From Frigoribacterium sp. PhB24 (GTDB taxonomy: Bacteria; Actinomycetota; Actinomycetes; Actinomycetales; Microbacteriaceae), in contig NZ_RKIC01000009.1 of the NCBI RefSeq assembly GCF_003755185.1, positions 620,001 to 684,000 of the forward strand: a stretch of 64,000 nt of DNA, in the 5' to 3' direction. This document shows positions 1-8,570 of this stretch, one piece after another. The first letter of the stretch is position 1. Each line of letters begins with the position of its first letter. Under the pieces are notes generated by a model. That model saw nothing but the letters and a program-made list of their open reading frames with translations. It had not been told where the DNA came from and did no database searches. Made by a program: the position numbers and the translations under genes.

Positions 1-138
1 GCCCTCGTCGCGCGCGACACCCTCGAGCATGTCGATCACCGCGCGATGACCGACGTGGACACCGTCGAACTTGCCGATGGTCACGGCACTCGGCCCGAAG
101 TCGGGCGGCACGTCGGCGACCCGGTCGTAGAACTGCAC
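1..138 (-). CDS. ribF: Riboflavin kinase/FAD synthetase, N-terminal fragment
   Basis: Only the first 46 codons lie in the window; the gene runs off its left edge. RibF phosphorylates riboflavin to FMN and adenylates FMN to FAD in the cytoplasm. The visible residues contain SAVTIGKFDGVHVGHR, the FAD-synthetase nucleotidyl-transferase motif in which the GxFDGxHxGH block binds ATP. The GTG start at 138 has a GAGG Shine-Dalgarno sequence about 6 bases upstream. It lies 3 bases after the stop of the preceding membrane-protein gene, so the two are probably co-transcribed. truB-ribF proximity is normal in bacteria; here two membrane-protein genes sit between them. Confidence 0.93.
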   Translation of the reverse strand, partial: MQFYDRVADVPPDFGPSAVTIGKFDGVHVGHRAVIDMLEGVARDEG

Positions 139-141
139 GCG

Positions 142-615
142 CTACCTCGTCGTGCCCGGATCGGTCCGGCGAGCGACCCCCACGGCCCCCGTCCCGTCCG
201 CCCCGCCGGCTCGGGCGGCGCGGCCCTGCCGACGCAGCCACAGGATGCCGAGCACGGGCAGCACCAGCGGCACGAAACCGTAGCCGCGTCCGAAGATCGA
301 CCAGACGGTGTCGTGCGGGAACAGCCCGGGGTCGAGCACGGTCATGAGCCCGATGATCAGCACACCGGCGAGCTCGAACGAGATGGTCGCCCAGGCCACG
401 GCGTACCAGCCCTGACCGGGGGCGATGAGGGCCACCGTGGCGACGATGTAGACGACGGCCGAGAGGGCGCTCAAGGTGTAGGCCAGCGGAGCCTCGGAGA
501 ACTGGGTCGCGATCTGGAAGACCGACCGGCCGGTGGCGGCGAGGGCGAGGAGGGCGTAGACGGCGATGAGGACCCGGCCGAGACCGACCGCGCGCGTTGA
601 CTTCTGAGTGACCAT
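142..615 (-). CDS. Small four-helix membrane protein, function unknown
   Basis: 157 residues with four hydrophobic segments at about 13-30, 46-66, 74-98 and 112-128, and a basic, low-complexity C-terminal tail rich in Arg, Gly and Ala. I do not recognise a named family; short proteins of this shape are common as hypothetical membrane proteins in Microbacteriaceae. It lies between truB and its partner membrane gene on one side and ribF on the other, same strand. ATG at 615 follows a TATCCT box by 7 bases with no Shine-Dalgarno sequence, suggesting its own leaderless promoter that also feeds ribF. Function cannot be inferred. Confidence 0.7.
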   Translation of the reverse strand: MVTQKSTRAVGLGRVLIAVYALLALAATGRSVFQIATQFSEAPLAYTLSALSAVVYIVATVALIAPGQGWYAVAWATISFELAGVLIIGLMTVLDPGLFPHDTVWSIFGRGYGFVPLVLPVLGILWLRRQGRAARAGGADGTGAVGVARRTDPGTTR

Positions 616-622
616 CCCGTCA

Positions 623-628
623 AGGATA
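623..628 (-). promoter_or_regulatory. -10 box of a leaderless promoter
   Basis: On the minus strand this reads TATCCT and ends 7 bases before the ATG at 615. No Shine-Dalgarno sequence precedes the ATG. The spacing places the transcription start at or next to the start codon. Confidence 0.55.
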
Positions 629-661
629 GGACTCCGGCGGGCGCTCCGCCGCCAGGGTGGG

Positions 662-1030
662 TCAGAGCCCTTGGACGGTCCAGATCTGGAACATGCGGTA
701 GACCATCACCGCGATCGCGAAGGACGATGTGGCCAGCACGAGGTTGCTCCACCGGGTGCGGTCCACGAGGGCCCACACCGTGGCGAGCGGCGGGAGCAGG
801 ATCGCCGAGACGAGGTAGATGTAGAACTCGACGAGGTTGCCGGTCGGCGCGTTCCCGACGAACGGCGCCACGATCGCGACGACGAGTTGCACGAGCAACA
901 GCAGCAGGACCACGGCGCCCGTGCCGACGGTGATGTCGTCGGGTTGCCGTCTCGCGAAGCAGGCGACGACGCAGACGACGCCCGCCACCACGGCCACCAC
1001 GACCTGCACCCAGGTGAACCATTCGATCAT
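662..1030 (-). CDS. Small membrane protein, function unknown
   Basis: 122 residues with four predicted membrane segments at about 7-25, 37-58, 70-89 and 97-115. No catalytic motif is visible and I do not recognise the family. The ATG overlaps the truB stop codon (ATGA), so translation is coupled to truB. The gene belongs to the truB transcript and ends 46 bases before the next membrane-protein gene. It and the 157-residue neighbour may be related or act together, but the sequences do not prove it. Confidence 0.7.
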   Translation of the reverse strand: MIEWFTWVQVVVAVVAGVVCVVACFARRQPDDITVGTGAVVLLLLLVQLVVAIVAPFVGNAPTGNLVEFYIYLVSAILLPPLATVWALVDRTRWSNLVLATSSFAIAVMVYRMFQIWTVQGL

Positions 1031-1926
1031 GCCTGCACCTCGTCGGTCGGAAAGTTAACGATGGGCTTCGCGGCACCGGCACGCACCGACACGAGGCCGG
1101 CGAGCGTGCCCGCCGGTGTCACGGCGGCGACCGGCCCCGGGGTGTCGGCCAGGTCGACGGTGACTCGCTTCCCGTGCCCGAGGTCGACGGTCTCGGCGGC
1201 GGTCATCGACCACGCCGGGAAGAGCGTCCGGGCCACGTCGACGGGAGGGATCAACGCCGGGGCGACGTCGATGCCCTCGAGCACGGAGGCGCGGGTCACG
1301 TCGAACGGCCCCACCCGCGTCCGCCGCAGCGCGGTCAGGTGTCCCCCCACGCCGAGGTCGGCCCCGAGGTCTCGCGCGAGCGCCCTCACGTAGGTTCCCG
1401 ACGAACAGGACACCCGCACGTCGAGGTCGCGGACGGCGACCCCGTCGACCAGCGCGTCGCGTCGTGCGAGCACCGTGAAGTCGGAGATCGTGACGTCGCG
1501 TGCCTTGAGCTCGACCTCGACCCCGGCGCGGGCGAGGTCGTACGCACGACGCCCGTCCACCTTGATGGCGCTGACGGTCGTGGGAACCTGGCTGATCGGC
1601 CCGGTGAGACGCGCGACGCCGGAGTCGACGGCCACGTCGGTGACGTCGCCCGCCGAGGTCGTCGCGACGACCTCGCCGTCGCTGTCGTCGCTCGACGTCG
1701 AGACGCCGAGCCGGATCGTCGCGTCGTACCCCTTGTCGAGGCCGACGAGGAAGGTCAGGAGGCGCGTCGACGAGTTGAGGCCGAGCACCAGCAGTCCGGT
1801 GGCCAACGGGTCGAGGGTGCCGGCGTGGCCGACCTTGCGCGTCCCTGCCGCCTTGCGCACCCGCGACACGACGTCGTGGCTGGTGATGCCCTGCGGCTTG
1901 TCGACGAGGAGGATGCCGCTGTTCAC
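1027..1926 (-). CDS. truB: tRNA pseudouridine-55 synthase TruB
   Basis: TruB converts uridine 55 in the T-loop of elongator tRNAs to pseudouridine. The 299-residue length is normal. The catalytic block GHAGTLDPLATGLL is present with the catalytic Asp at residue 39. The N-terminus ILLVDKPQGITSHDVV is the usual start of the family, and the C-terminal region has a PUA-like remnant. The GTG start at 1926 gives the expected N-terminus and sits 6 bases after a TAACGT box with no Shine-Dalgarno site, so it looks leaderless. Its stop overlaps the next gene. In most actinobacteria truB follows rbfA directly; here a nucleoside-kinase-like gene and divergent mutY intervene. Confidence 0.97.
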   Translation of the reverse strand: MNSGILLVDKPQGITSHDVVSRVRKAAGTRKVGHAGTLDPLATGLLVLGLNSSTRLLTFLVGLDKGYDATIRLGVSTSSDDSDGEVVATTSAGDVTDVAVDSGVARLTGPISQVPTTVSAIKVDGRRAYDLARAGVEVELKARDVTISDFTVLARRDALVDGVAVRDLDVRVSCSSGTYVRALARDLGADLGVGGHLTALRRTRVGPFDVTRASVLEGIDVAPALIPPVDVARTLFPAWSMTAAETVDLGHGKRVTVDLADTPGPVAAVTPAGTLAGLVSVRAGAAKPIVNFPTDEVQA

Positions 1927-1932
1927 CCGACG

Positions 1933-1938
1933 ACGTTA
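1933..1938 (-). promoter_or_regulatory. -10 box of the truB leaderless promoter
   Basis: Reads TAACGT on the minus strand, 6 bases before the truB GTG. No ribosome binding site lies between. Confidence 0.55.
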
Positions 1939-1972
1939 GCGCAGCCCGACCGCGACGACGTCGGGGACGCGC

Positions 1973-2527
1973 TCAGCACGCGTCGTCGAAGCGTCGACGC
2001 GGGTGCTCACGATCGGAGTTGTCGACGACGGCCGACGCCTTGGCCCGGGCGTCGAGCCGAGAGTCGTCGCCCGTCACCCAGACCCGGTAGTGCCACAGCC
2101 CTGCGAGGCTTGGACGGGCCAGGTCGGTTCCGTCGACCAGCAGGACGGCGTCCGCGGGCCCGGTGACCCACGCGGACTCGACGGCACGGTCGGCGTCGGC
2201 GTCCCACGCACGGTCGACCCAGCCCGTGCTGCCGCCGAGCCGGAACGGTTCGACGAGCACGCGGCGGAAGAGACTCTCGTCGAGCACGGGCGCGGAGTCA
2301 CGAGGCGCCCCCTCCGGGCGCTTCTCGAAGCCGTCGAGCGACGCCCGGAACGCCGCGTGGCCCTGCTCGCGGAAGGCCTCGACGAGGTCGTCGGCGAGAC
2401 CGGCCGCACCCGCGCCTCCGTCGCTGTCGATCGCGACGAGCACGCGGCCGCGCCCGTAGTTGTGCACGATCTCGGTCGCCAGCTCGCGCAGCGTGTCTTT
2501 CTTGGCAGGGGCCCATCGGGTGGTCAT
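1973..2527 (-). CDS. Nucleoside-kinase-like P-loop protein with degenerate Walker A
   Basis: 184 residues resembling the uridine kinase/ATP-binding family. The N-terminus runs VLVAIDSDGGAGAAGLADDL, where active relatives have GGAGKTT followed by LADEL. The Walker A lysine and following Ser/Thr are replaced by Ala-Ala, so ATP binding in the normal way seems unlikely. The later ASLDGF segment matches the region that holds the substrate Asp in active relatives (usually xDDFH). RRVLVEPFRLGG and VLLVDGTDLARPSLAGLWHYRVWV also fit the family. It lies divergently from mutY. ATG 2527 has a TACGGT box 6 bases upstream. Possibly a non-catalytic paralogue; alternatively a diverged enzyme using another loop. 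Confidence 0.75.
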   Translation of the reverse strand: MTTRWAPAKKDTLRELATEIVHNYGRGRVLVAIDSDGGAGAAGLADDLVEAFREQGHAAFRASLDGFEKRPEGAPRDSAPVLDESLFRRVLVEPFRLGGSTGWVDRAWDADADRAVESAWVTGPADAVLLVDGTDLARPSLAGLWHYRVWVTGDDSRLDARAKASAVVDNSDREHPRRRFDDAC

Positions 2528-2533
2528 GCCGAC

Positions 2534-2539
2534 ACCGTA
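2534..2539 (-). promoter_or_regulatory. -10 box, leaderless promoter of the kinase-like gene
   Basis: Reads TACGGT on the minus strand, 6 bases before the ATG at 2527. It lies about 45 bases from the divergent mutY -10 box, so the two promoters share a 68-base intergenic region. Confidence 0.5.
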
Positions 2540-2583
2540 CGCCCGACGGCCGACACGACGCCGGGTGCGCCCCCGACGCGCCG

Positions 2584-2589
2584 TAGGCT
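2584..2589 (+). promoter_or_regulatory. -10 box of the mutY leaderless promoter
   Basis: TAGGCT on the plus strand, 6 bases before the GTG at 2596, with no Shine-Dalgarno sequence between. Confidence 0.55.
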
Positions 2590-2595
2590 CTCACG

Positions 2596-3465
2596 GTGAG
2601 CATCTCCCCTGCCGTGAACGCCTGGTTCCGTGCGAACGGTCGCGACCTGCCCTGGCGACGGCCCGGCTTCACCGCCTGGGGCACGCTCGTCAGCGAGATC
2701 ATGCTGCAGCAGACGCCTGTGGCGCGGGTCGTTCCGCGGCTCGAGCAGTGGCTCGACCGCTGGCCCGCCCCGCGCGACCTCGCCACCTCTCCGGCGTCCG
2801 AGGCCGTGCGCGCCTGGGAGCGACTGGGGTACCCGCGTCGGGCGCTCGCCCTGCACGCCGCCGCCGTGGCCATCACCGAGCGGCACGACGGGGTCGTGCC
2901 CGAGGACGTCCCCTCGCTGCTCGCCCTGCCCGGTGTCGGCGAGTACACCTCACGTGCCGTCGCGGTCTTCGCGTACGGGCACCGTCACCCGGTCGTCGAC
3001 ACGAACGTCCGCCGCGTCCTCGCCCGTGCCGTCGAGGGGCTCGCCGAACCCTGGGCGCCCAAGGCCTCGCGCGACCTGCCCCTGATGGAGTCGCAGCTGC
3101 CCGAGGACCTCGAGGAGGCGCGGGTCACCAACGCGGGCGTCATGGAGTTGGGTGCGCTGGTCTGCACGGCGCGGACGCCGGCGTGCGACGTCTGCCCGCT
3201 GCTCGAGCAGTGCGCGTGGGTGCTGGCGGGCCGCCCTGCGCATGCCGGCCCGCGCCTCCGGACCCAGGCACGCTTCGAGGGCTCCGACCGCCAGGTGCGT
3301 GGACTCGTCATGGCCGAACTGCGGGCCAGCGACGTGCCCGTCACGTCCGCCGAGATCGCGGCCCTCTGGGCGGACGACGTGCAACGAGAGAGAGCCCTCG
3401 CCGGGTTGCTCCGTGACGGCCTCGCCACGGGATCGCCCGACGAGGGCTATCGACTGCCCGACTGA
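2596..3465 (+). CDS. mutY: A/G-specific adenine glycosylase MutY
   Basis: MutY removes adenine mispaired with 8-oxoguanine in base excision repair. In the 289 residues the helix-hairpin-helix GVGEYTSRAVAVFAYG is followed by the catalytic Asp at 135 (VVDTNVRR). The second catalytic residue, Glu34, is in EIMLQQTP. Four cysteines at 190, 197, 200 and 206 (C-x6-C-x2-C-x5-C) hold the iron-sulfur cluster. The C-terminal NUDIX-like 8-oxoG-recognition domain is short compared with the roughly 350-residue E. coli enzyme, which is common in actinobacteria. The GTG start gives the expected N-terminus and lies 6 bases after TAGGCT. The gene stands alone and is convergent with rbfA. Confidence 0.96.
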   Translation: MSISPAVNAWFRANGRDLPWRRPGFTAWGTLVSEIMLQQTPVARVVPRLEQWLDRWPAPRDLATSPASEAVRAWERLGYPRRALALHAAAVAITERHDGVVPEDVPSLLALPGVGEYTSRAVAVFAYGHRHPVVDTNVRRVLARAVEGLAEPWAPKASRDLPLMESQLPEDLEEARVTNAGVMELGALVCTARTPACDVCPLLEQCAWVLAGRPAHAGPRLRTQARFEGSDRQVRGLVMAELRASDVPVTSAEIAALWADDVQRERALAGLLRDGLATGSPDEGYRLPD

Positions 3466-3495
3466 CGCGGGCGGGGTGTCACGACCGGCGGTCGG

Positions 3496-4032
3496 TCAGC
3501 GGGTCGAGCCGTCGGGCTCGGTCGGCTCGCCCGCGGCCGGTGCCCCGAGTTCGTCGTCCAGCGCGAGGTCGTCGTCGAGGCCGCCCTCACCGCCGTCGAC
3601 GTCGTCGTCCGCGTCGCGCGGCTTCACGTACGGGTCGGCGTCGCCGGCGTACTCGGCCGACGAGGCCATGGTCTGGCTCTCGTGGTCGCGCTGACGGGCC
3701 TCCTGCAGCAGCCGGTCGATCGAGGCCGCGTTCTCGGGCAGGGCGTCGAGGATGAACTCGAGGCTCGGGGTGAGGCGCGCGGTGATGTTCTTTCCCACCT
3801 CGCTGCGCAGCATGCCGGTCGCCGACTTGAGGGCGGCGCCCGTGTCGCGACGCTCCTCGTCGGTGCCGTAGACCGTGTAGAAGACCGAAGCGTGCTGCAG
3901 GTCGCCGGTCACCTTCACGTCGGTGATCGTGACGAACCCGAGGCGAGGGTCCTTGATGCCTCGTTCGAGACGCCGCGCGACGATCTCGTGGATGCGGTCG
4001 GCCATCTTGCGGGCGCGTTGCGCGTCAACCAT
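3496..4032 (-). CDS. rbfA: 30S ribosome-binding factor RbfA
   Basis: RbfA binds the immature 30S subunit and helps 16S rRNA 5'-end maturation, especially in the cold. The conserved N-terminal half contains RMADRIHEIVARRLERGIKD and the KH-type region DVKVTGDLQHASVFYTVYG. The total of 178 residues is longer than the usual 120-135 because of an acidic, disordered C-terminal tail rich in Asp from about residue 135. ATG 4032 has a good Shine-Dalgarno sequence (AGGAGTG) 5 bases upstream. It follows infB, but a strong hairpin (4077-4112) separates the two. It is convergent with mutY, 30 bases apart. Confidence 0.96.
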   Translation of the reverse strand: MVDAQRARKMADRIHEIVARRLERGIKDPRLGFVTITDVKVTGDLQHASVFYTVYGTDEERRDTGAALKSATGMLRSEVGKNITARLTPSLEFILDALPENAASIDRLLQEARQRDHESQTMASSAEYAGDADPYVKPRDADDDVDGGEGGLDDDLALDDELGAPAAGEPTEPDGSTR

Positions 4033-4076
4033 TGTTCACTCCTGTTCGTGCTGCTCGCCGCCATGGCGAGAGGGGT

Positions 4077-4112
4077 GAGGCCCCGCCCCGACCGTAGTCG
4101 GAGCGGGGCCTC
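4077..4112 (-). terminator. Strong hairpin between infB and rbfA
   Basis: A 10-bp perfect outer stem (GAGGCCCCGC/GCGGGGCCTC) plus, after one mismatch, a 5-bp inner stem (CCGAC/GTCGG) closed by a CGTA tetraloop. It lies 21 bases after the infB stop. No T-run follows, as is typical of high-GC actinobacterial terminators. It could end or attenuate transcription, or be an RNA-processing or stability element, before rbfA. Confidence 0.7.
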
Positions 4113-4133
4113 GTGTACTGCGATGACGCCGGG

Positions 4134-6932
4134 TCAGCCTCGGGGCTTCTCGACCATCTCGATGGTCTCGATCTCGTCGCCGATCTGGATGTCGTTGAAC
4201 TTGCCGAGGCCGATGCCGGCCTCGAAGTCCGTCCGCACCTCGGTGACGTCGTCCTTGAAGCGACGCAGCGAGTCGATCGCCAGGTTGTCGCCCACGACGA
4301 CACCCTCGCGGATGACACGGGCCCGGGCGTTACGGGTGATCGTTCCCGATCGCACGATGACACCGGCGATGTTGCCGACCTTCGACGAGCGGAAGATCTC
4401 GCGGATCTCGGCGACACCGGACTGCTTCTCCTCGAACTCGGGCTTGAGCATGCCCTTGAGCGAGTTCTCGATGTCCTCGAGCGCCGCGTAGATGACCGAG
4501 TAGAACCGCACGTCGACACCCTCGCGAGCTGCGCGCTCCCGAGCCTTCGTGTCGGGACGGACGTTGAACCCGATGATGACGGCGTTGTCGACCGTCGCCA
4601 GGTTGACGTCGCTCTCGGTGACCGCACCCACGCCGCGGTGGATGATGCGCAGCTGCACGCTGTCGTCCACCTCGATCTTGAGCAGGGACTCCTCGAGCGC
4701 CTCGACGGCACCCGACACGTCACCCTTGATGATGATGTTGAGCGCCTCGACCTTGCCCTCTTCGAGAGCACGGGTGAAGTCCTCGAGCGAGATGCGCTTG
4801 CGGGCCTTGGCCAGCGACGCGTTGCGCTCGACGGCTTCACGCTTCTCGGCGATCTGACGCGCCGTGCGGTCCTCCTCGGTGACGAGGAAGGTGTCGCCGG
4901 CTCGCGGAACGCTCGACAGACCCTGGACCAGCACGGGCCGGCTCGGGTAGGCCTCGTCGACCGAGTCGCCGTTCTCGTCGACCATGGCGCGGACGCGACC
5001 GTAGGCCGTGCCGGCGACGATGGCGTCTCCGACGCGCAGCGTGCCCGACTGGATGAGCACCGTCGCGACGGCACCGCGACCCTTGTCGAGGCGGGCCTCG
5101 ATCGCGACGCCTCGGGCGTCCTTGTCGGGGTTCGCACGCAGGTCGAGACCGGCGTCGGCCGTGAGCAGGACGGCCTCGAGGAGGGCGTCGATGTTCTTGT
5201 TGTCACGGGCCGACACGTCGACGAACATGACGTCTCCGCCGTATTCCTCGGCGACGAGGCCGTACTCGGTCAGCTGCTGACGCACCTTGGCCGGGTTCGC
5301 ACCCTCTTTGTCGATCTTGTTGACCGCGACCACGATCGGAACGCCTGCCGCCTGGGCGTGGTTCAACGCCTCGACCGTCTGCGGCATGATGCCGTCGTCC
5401 GCCGCGACCACGAGGATCGCGATGTCGGTCACCTGCGCACCACGGGCACGCATGGCGGTGAACGCCTCGTGACCGGGCGTGTCGATGAAGGTGATGGCGC
5501 GTTCGACACCCTCGTGCGGAGCCCACACCTGGTACGCACCGATGTGCTGCGTGATGCCACCGGCCTCGCCGGCGACGACGTTCGCGTTGCGGATCGCGTC
5601 CAGCAGGCGCGTCTTTCCGTGGTCGACGTGGCCCATGACCGTGACGACCGGGGGACGGATCTGCAGGACGGACTCGTCCTCGTCCTCGAGCTCTTGCTCG
5701 AGGTCGATGTCGAAGCCCTCGAGGAGCTCTTTGTCTTCGTCCTCGGGCGAGACGACCTGGATGTTGTAGCCCAGCTCTTCGCCGAGCACCTGGAACGTGG
5801 CCTCGTCGAGAGACTCGGTCGCCGTGGCCATCTCACCGAGGTGGAAGAGGACGGTCACCAGGTTGCCGGGGCTCGCGTCGATCTTGTCGGCGAAGTCGCT
5901 GATGGACGCGCCACGACGCAGGCGGACGATCGTGCTGCCGTCGCCGCGGGGGACGCTGACGCCACCCAACGACGGGGCCGAGCGCATCTCGAACTCGGCC
6001 CTCTTCGTCCGCTTCGACTTGCGTGCCTTGCTCTTGCCGCCACCACGACCGAACGCACCGGCGGTACCGCCACCGGGTCCACGGCCGCGACCGCCACCGC
6101 CGGAGGGGCGGGGGCCGCTGAAGCCAGGTCGGAAACCACCCGCTGCACCGGGCGCACCGGCGCCGGCACCGGGACGCTGGAAGCCACCACCGGCACCACC
6201 GGGACGACCTGCGCCGCCGCCGGCGGGACGCTGGCCGAAGCCGTTGGGACGGGGGCCGGCACCGACGCCGGGACGCGGAGCGCCCGGACGGGGCGCACCG
6301 GGACGCGGGGCCTGCGGGCGCGGGCCGGCCGCCCCACCGGGACGGGGCATGCTGCTGGCGGCGCCGGACCCACCGGGACGGGGCGCACTGGGGCGGCCCA
6401 TGCCCTGGTTGCTGGCGAAGGGGTTGTTGCCGGGACGCGGAGCACCGGGGCGGGGGCCTCCGGGCTTGGGGCCTGCGGCACCGGGCTTGGCGGCGTCGTC
6501 GGCCGGAGCCTCTGCACCGTCCTTGGCGGCTGCGGCCGCAGCCGCACGCTGCGCCTCGGCCTGGGCCTGGCGCTCGGCCACCGTCAGGGGTGCGACGGGT
6601 GCGGGTGCCGCGTCGACGTCGGGCTCGGCCGCCGCGACGGGCGCGGGAGCCGGCTCGGCCACGGGAGGCTTGGGGGCTGCCGGGCGGGGTCCGCCGGGCT
6701 TGGGTGCGGAGCTCGCGCTCTGCGTCGCGCCACCGGCCGCGGGGGCCTTGGCAGCGGGGGTCGCGGGCTTGGCGGCACCGGCGAATGCCTGGCGCAGCTT
6801 GCGGGCGACGGGAGGCTCGACGCTGGACGACGGTCCTTTGACGAACTCGCCCATCTCTTTGAGCTTCTCTAGTGCTGTCTTGCTGTCGATCCCCAGCTCG
6901 CTGGCGATCTCGTGTACGCGTGGTTTAGCCAC
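4134..6932 (-). CDS. infB: Translation initiation factor IF-2
   Basis: IF-2 is the GTPase that places initiator tRNA on the 30S subunit and promotes 70S joining. Its 932 residues comprise an N-terminal IF2_N segment ([20 protein letters not shown]), a long low-complexity region at about 60-330 dominated by Gly, Pro, Arg and Ala with repeated APRPG units, a second IF2_N motif, then the G domain with [16 protein letters not shown] and NKID, and domains II-IV. GTG 6932 is preceded by AGGAGAACT. Upstream on the same strand are ylxR and nusA, forming the conserved nusA-infB operon. Confidence 0.98.
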   Translation of the reverse strand: MAKPRVHEIASELGIDSKTALEKLKEMGEFVKGPSSSVEPPVARKLRQAFAGAAKPATPAAKAPAAGGATQSASSAPKPGGPRPAAPKPPVAEPAPAPVAAAEPDVDAAPAPVAPLTVAERQAQAEAQRAAAAAAAKDGAEAPADDAAKPGAAGPKPGGPRPGAPRPGNNPFASNQGMGRPSAPRPGGSGAASSMPRPGGAAGPRPQAPRPGAPRPGAPRPGVGAGPRPNGFGQRPAGGGAGRPGGAGGGFQRPGAGAGAPGAAGGFRPGFSGPRPSGGGGRGRGPGGGTAGAFGRGGGKSKARKSKRTKRAEFEMRSAPSLGGVSVPRGDGSTIVRLRRGASISDFADKIDASPGNLVTVLFHLGEMATATESLDEATFQVLGEELGYNIQVVSPEDEDKELLEGFDIDLEQELEDEDESVLQIRPPVVTVMGHVDHGKTRLLDAIRNANVVAGEAGGITQHIGAYQVWAPHEGVERAITFIDTPGHEAFTAMRARGAQVTDIAILVVAADDGIMPQTVEALNHAQAAGVPIVVAVNKIDKEGANPAKVRQQLTEYGLVAEEYGGDVMFVDVSARDNKNIDALLEAVLLTADAGLDLRANPDKDARGVAIEARLDKGRGAVATVLIQSGTLRVGDAIVAGTAYGRVRAMVDENGDSVDEAYPSRPVLVQGLSSVPRAGDTFLVTEEDRTARQIAEKREAVERNASLAKARKRISLEDFTRALEEGKVEALNIIIKGDVSGAVEALEESLLKIEVDDSVQLRIIHRGVGAVTESDVNLATVDNAVIIGFNVRPDTKARERAAREGVDVRFYSVIYAALEDIENSLKGMLKPEFEEKQSGVAEIREIFRSSKVGNIAGVIVRSGTITRNARARVIREGVVVGDNLAIDSLRRFKDDVTEVRTDFEAGIGLGKFNDIQIGDEIETIEMVEKPRG

Positions 6933-7021
6933 AGTTCTCCTGTCTCGGGCCCTTCCCGAGACGGGAAGAGCCTTCAGTTCTGGACGGGTCTCATTTCGAG
7001 CCGCTCATTAGTGGTTGCTCA

Positions 7022-7324
7022 TTAGTTGTCCATGTGCCGTTCAGCCTGTTCTGTCGTGGCGATGGGTCGTGAAGTCGTGATCCGCGCGAGGTGGGCGCGG
7101 AGTTCGTCGACGTCGGGTTCGGAGTCGAGGCGGAGTGCACGGCGGAAGGCCCTGCGCTTCACTGCCGACTCGAACGCGTCGATCGACGGCGTCAACCACG
7201 CACCCCGCCCGGGAAGGGTCGCGGTCGGGTCGACCACGAGCCGTCCGTTTCGGGCGACGACCCGCACAAGTGAGGATCGTGGAGCGCGCGCTCGAGTACC
7301 GATGCACGTTCTGACGGGTTCCAC
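7022..7324 (-). CDS. ylxR: YlxR family RNA-binding protein (DUF448)
   Basis: 100 residues. The family has a short RNA-binding fold, usually encoded between nusA and infB; roles in RNase P modulation or nucleoid regulation have been reported for homologues. The signature MEPVRTCIGTRARAPRSSLV is present, although the usual CxGC is CIGT here, followed by GRLVVDPTATLPGRGAWL. GTG 7324 gives this canonical N-terminus, 92 bases after the nusA stop. A TAAGGT sequence overlaps the start codon and cannot serve as its -10 box. Confidence 0.92.
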   Translation of the reverse strand: MEPVRTCIGTRARAPRSSLVRVVARNGRLVVDPTATLPGRGAWLTPSIDAFESAVKRRAFRRALRLDSEPDVDELRAHLARITTSRPIATTEQAERHMDN

Positions 7325-7416
7325 CTTACCCCCTCGGGTCGTCGGACGGGAGACGCCGAGGGCGAACGGCGTGGTGCGCCGGTCGCCCAGGTCGTCTCGT
7401 GGTCGCGTGCGAGCGA

Positions 7417-8406
7417 TCAGTCGTCCTCGAGGATGCTGTCGGGTTGGATGTCGATCCGCGCACCCGTGAGCTTGGCCGCGAGACGGGCGTTCTGCCCCTC
7501 TTTGCCGATCGCGAGCGACAGCTGGTAGTCGGGCACGAGGGCCCGCACGGCCTTGGTCGACGCGTCGATCACGAAAGCCGACGAGACCTTCGCGGGCGAC
7601 AGCGCGCTGGCGACGAAGGCGGGCAGATCGCTCGAGTAGTCGACGATGTCGATCTTCTCGTCGTTCAGCTCGGTGGTGACGGCGCGCACGCGCTGCCCCA
7701 TCTCGCCGATGCAGGCACCCTTGGCGTTGACGCCGGGCTCGGTGGCTCGGACGGCCATCTTGGTGCGGTGCCCGGCCTCACGGGCCAGCGAGACGATCTC
7801 GACGACGCCGCTGGCGATCTCGGGCACCTCGAGGGCGAAGAGCTTGCGCACGAGCGAGGGGTGGGTGCGGGAGACCGTGATCTGCGGCCCCTTGGTGCCC
7901 TTGCTGACACCCGTGACGTACACACGGATGCGCGACCCGTGGGTGTACTTCTCGCCGGGCACCTGCTCTTCCGGCGGAAGGATCGCCTCGACCGTGCCGA
8001 GATCGACGTGGATCATGCGGGGGTTCGGCCCCTGCTGGATGACGCCCGCGACGATGTCGCCTTCTCGGCCCTTGAACTGGCCGAGCACCTTGTCGTCGCC
8101 GATGTCGCGCAGCCGCTGGTTGATGACCTGCTTGGCCGCGAAGGCGGCGATGCGGCCGAAGTCGCTCGGGCTGTCGACGGACTCGCCCACGACCTCGCCC
8201 TCGTCGTCGCGCTCGATGGCGTACACCGAGACGTGCCCGGTCTTGCGGTCGAGTTCGACGCGAGCGACCGGGATGCGACTCTCGGGCTGGTTCGTGTGCT
8301 TGAGGTAGGCCGTCAGGATGGCCTGCTCGATGATGCGCACGAGTTCGTCGAAGGGGATTTCACGCTCGCGCTCCATGAGACGCAGCACGCTCAGGTCGAT
8401 GTCCAC
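7417..8406 (-). CDS. nusA: Transcription termination/antitermination factor NusA
   Basis: NusA binds RNA polymerase and nascent RNA and modulates pausing, termination and antitermination. The 329 residues hold the N-terminal polymerase-binding domain (about 1-110), an S1 domain (about 115-185) and two KH domains, with KGACIGEMGQRVRAV and LAIGKEGQNARLAAKLTGAR as the KH signatures. The acidic C-terminal repeats of E. coli NusA are absent, as usual in actinobacteria. GTG 8406 has GGAGG at good spacing. The rimP gene that normally precedes nusA is not here: only 164 bases separate nusA from proS. Confidence 0.97.
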   Translation of the reverse strand: MDIDLSVLRLMEREREIPFDELVRIIEQAILTAYLKHTNQPESRIPVARVELDRKTGHVSVYAIERDDEGEVVGESVDSPSDFGRIAAFAAKQVINQRLRDIGDDKVLGQFKGREGDIVAGVIQQGPNPRMIHVDLGTVEAILPPEEQVPGEKYTHGSRIRVYVTGVSKGTKGPQITVSRTHPSLVRKLFALEVPEIASGVVEIVSLAREAGHRTKMAVRATEPGVNAKGACIGEMGQRVRAVTTELNDEKIDIVDYSSDLPAFVASALSPAKVSSAFVIDASTKAVRALVPDYQLSLAIGKEGQNARLAAKLTGARIDIQPDSILEDD

Positions 8407-8514
8407 TGAGGGCCTCCACTATTCAGATCTGCAGGCTGCACGCACGATGGCGCGCGCAGCATCCCTCTACGGTACCCGAGAGCGGGGTGCCCGGCGGACC
8501 GTCCGCCGGGGGCG

Positions 8515-8564
8515 GCACCGCGCCTCCTCGGGGTGGTCCCGGCCGGGTCGAGGAGGCGCGGTGC
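8515..8564 (-). terminator. Perfect 16-bp inverted repeat after proS
   Basis: The arms GCACCGCGCCTCCTCG (8515-8530) and CGAGGAGGCGCGGTGC (8549-8564) are exact complements with an 18-base loop. The repeat starts 7 bases beyond the proS stop, so it probably terminates proS transcription. No T-run follows. It belongs to the repeat family also seen at 18561-18600 and 63429-63467. Confidence 0.75.
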
Positions 8565-8570
8565 GGGCCG

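Noticed and set aside
6060-6470. Tandem GGACG/GCACCGG-like DNA repeats inside infB
   Set aside because: They encode the APRPG-rich disordered part of IF-2, common in actinobacteria, and are explained by the protein.
4113-6872. 919-codon open frame on the plus strand opposite infB
   Set aside because: It is the exact antisense of infB. High GC at third positions keeps such frames open; the protein is low-complexity with no recognisable domain.
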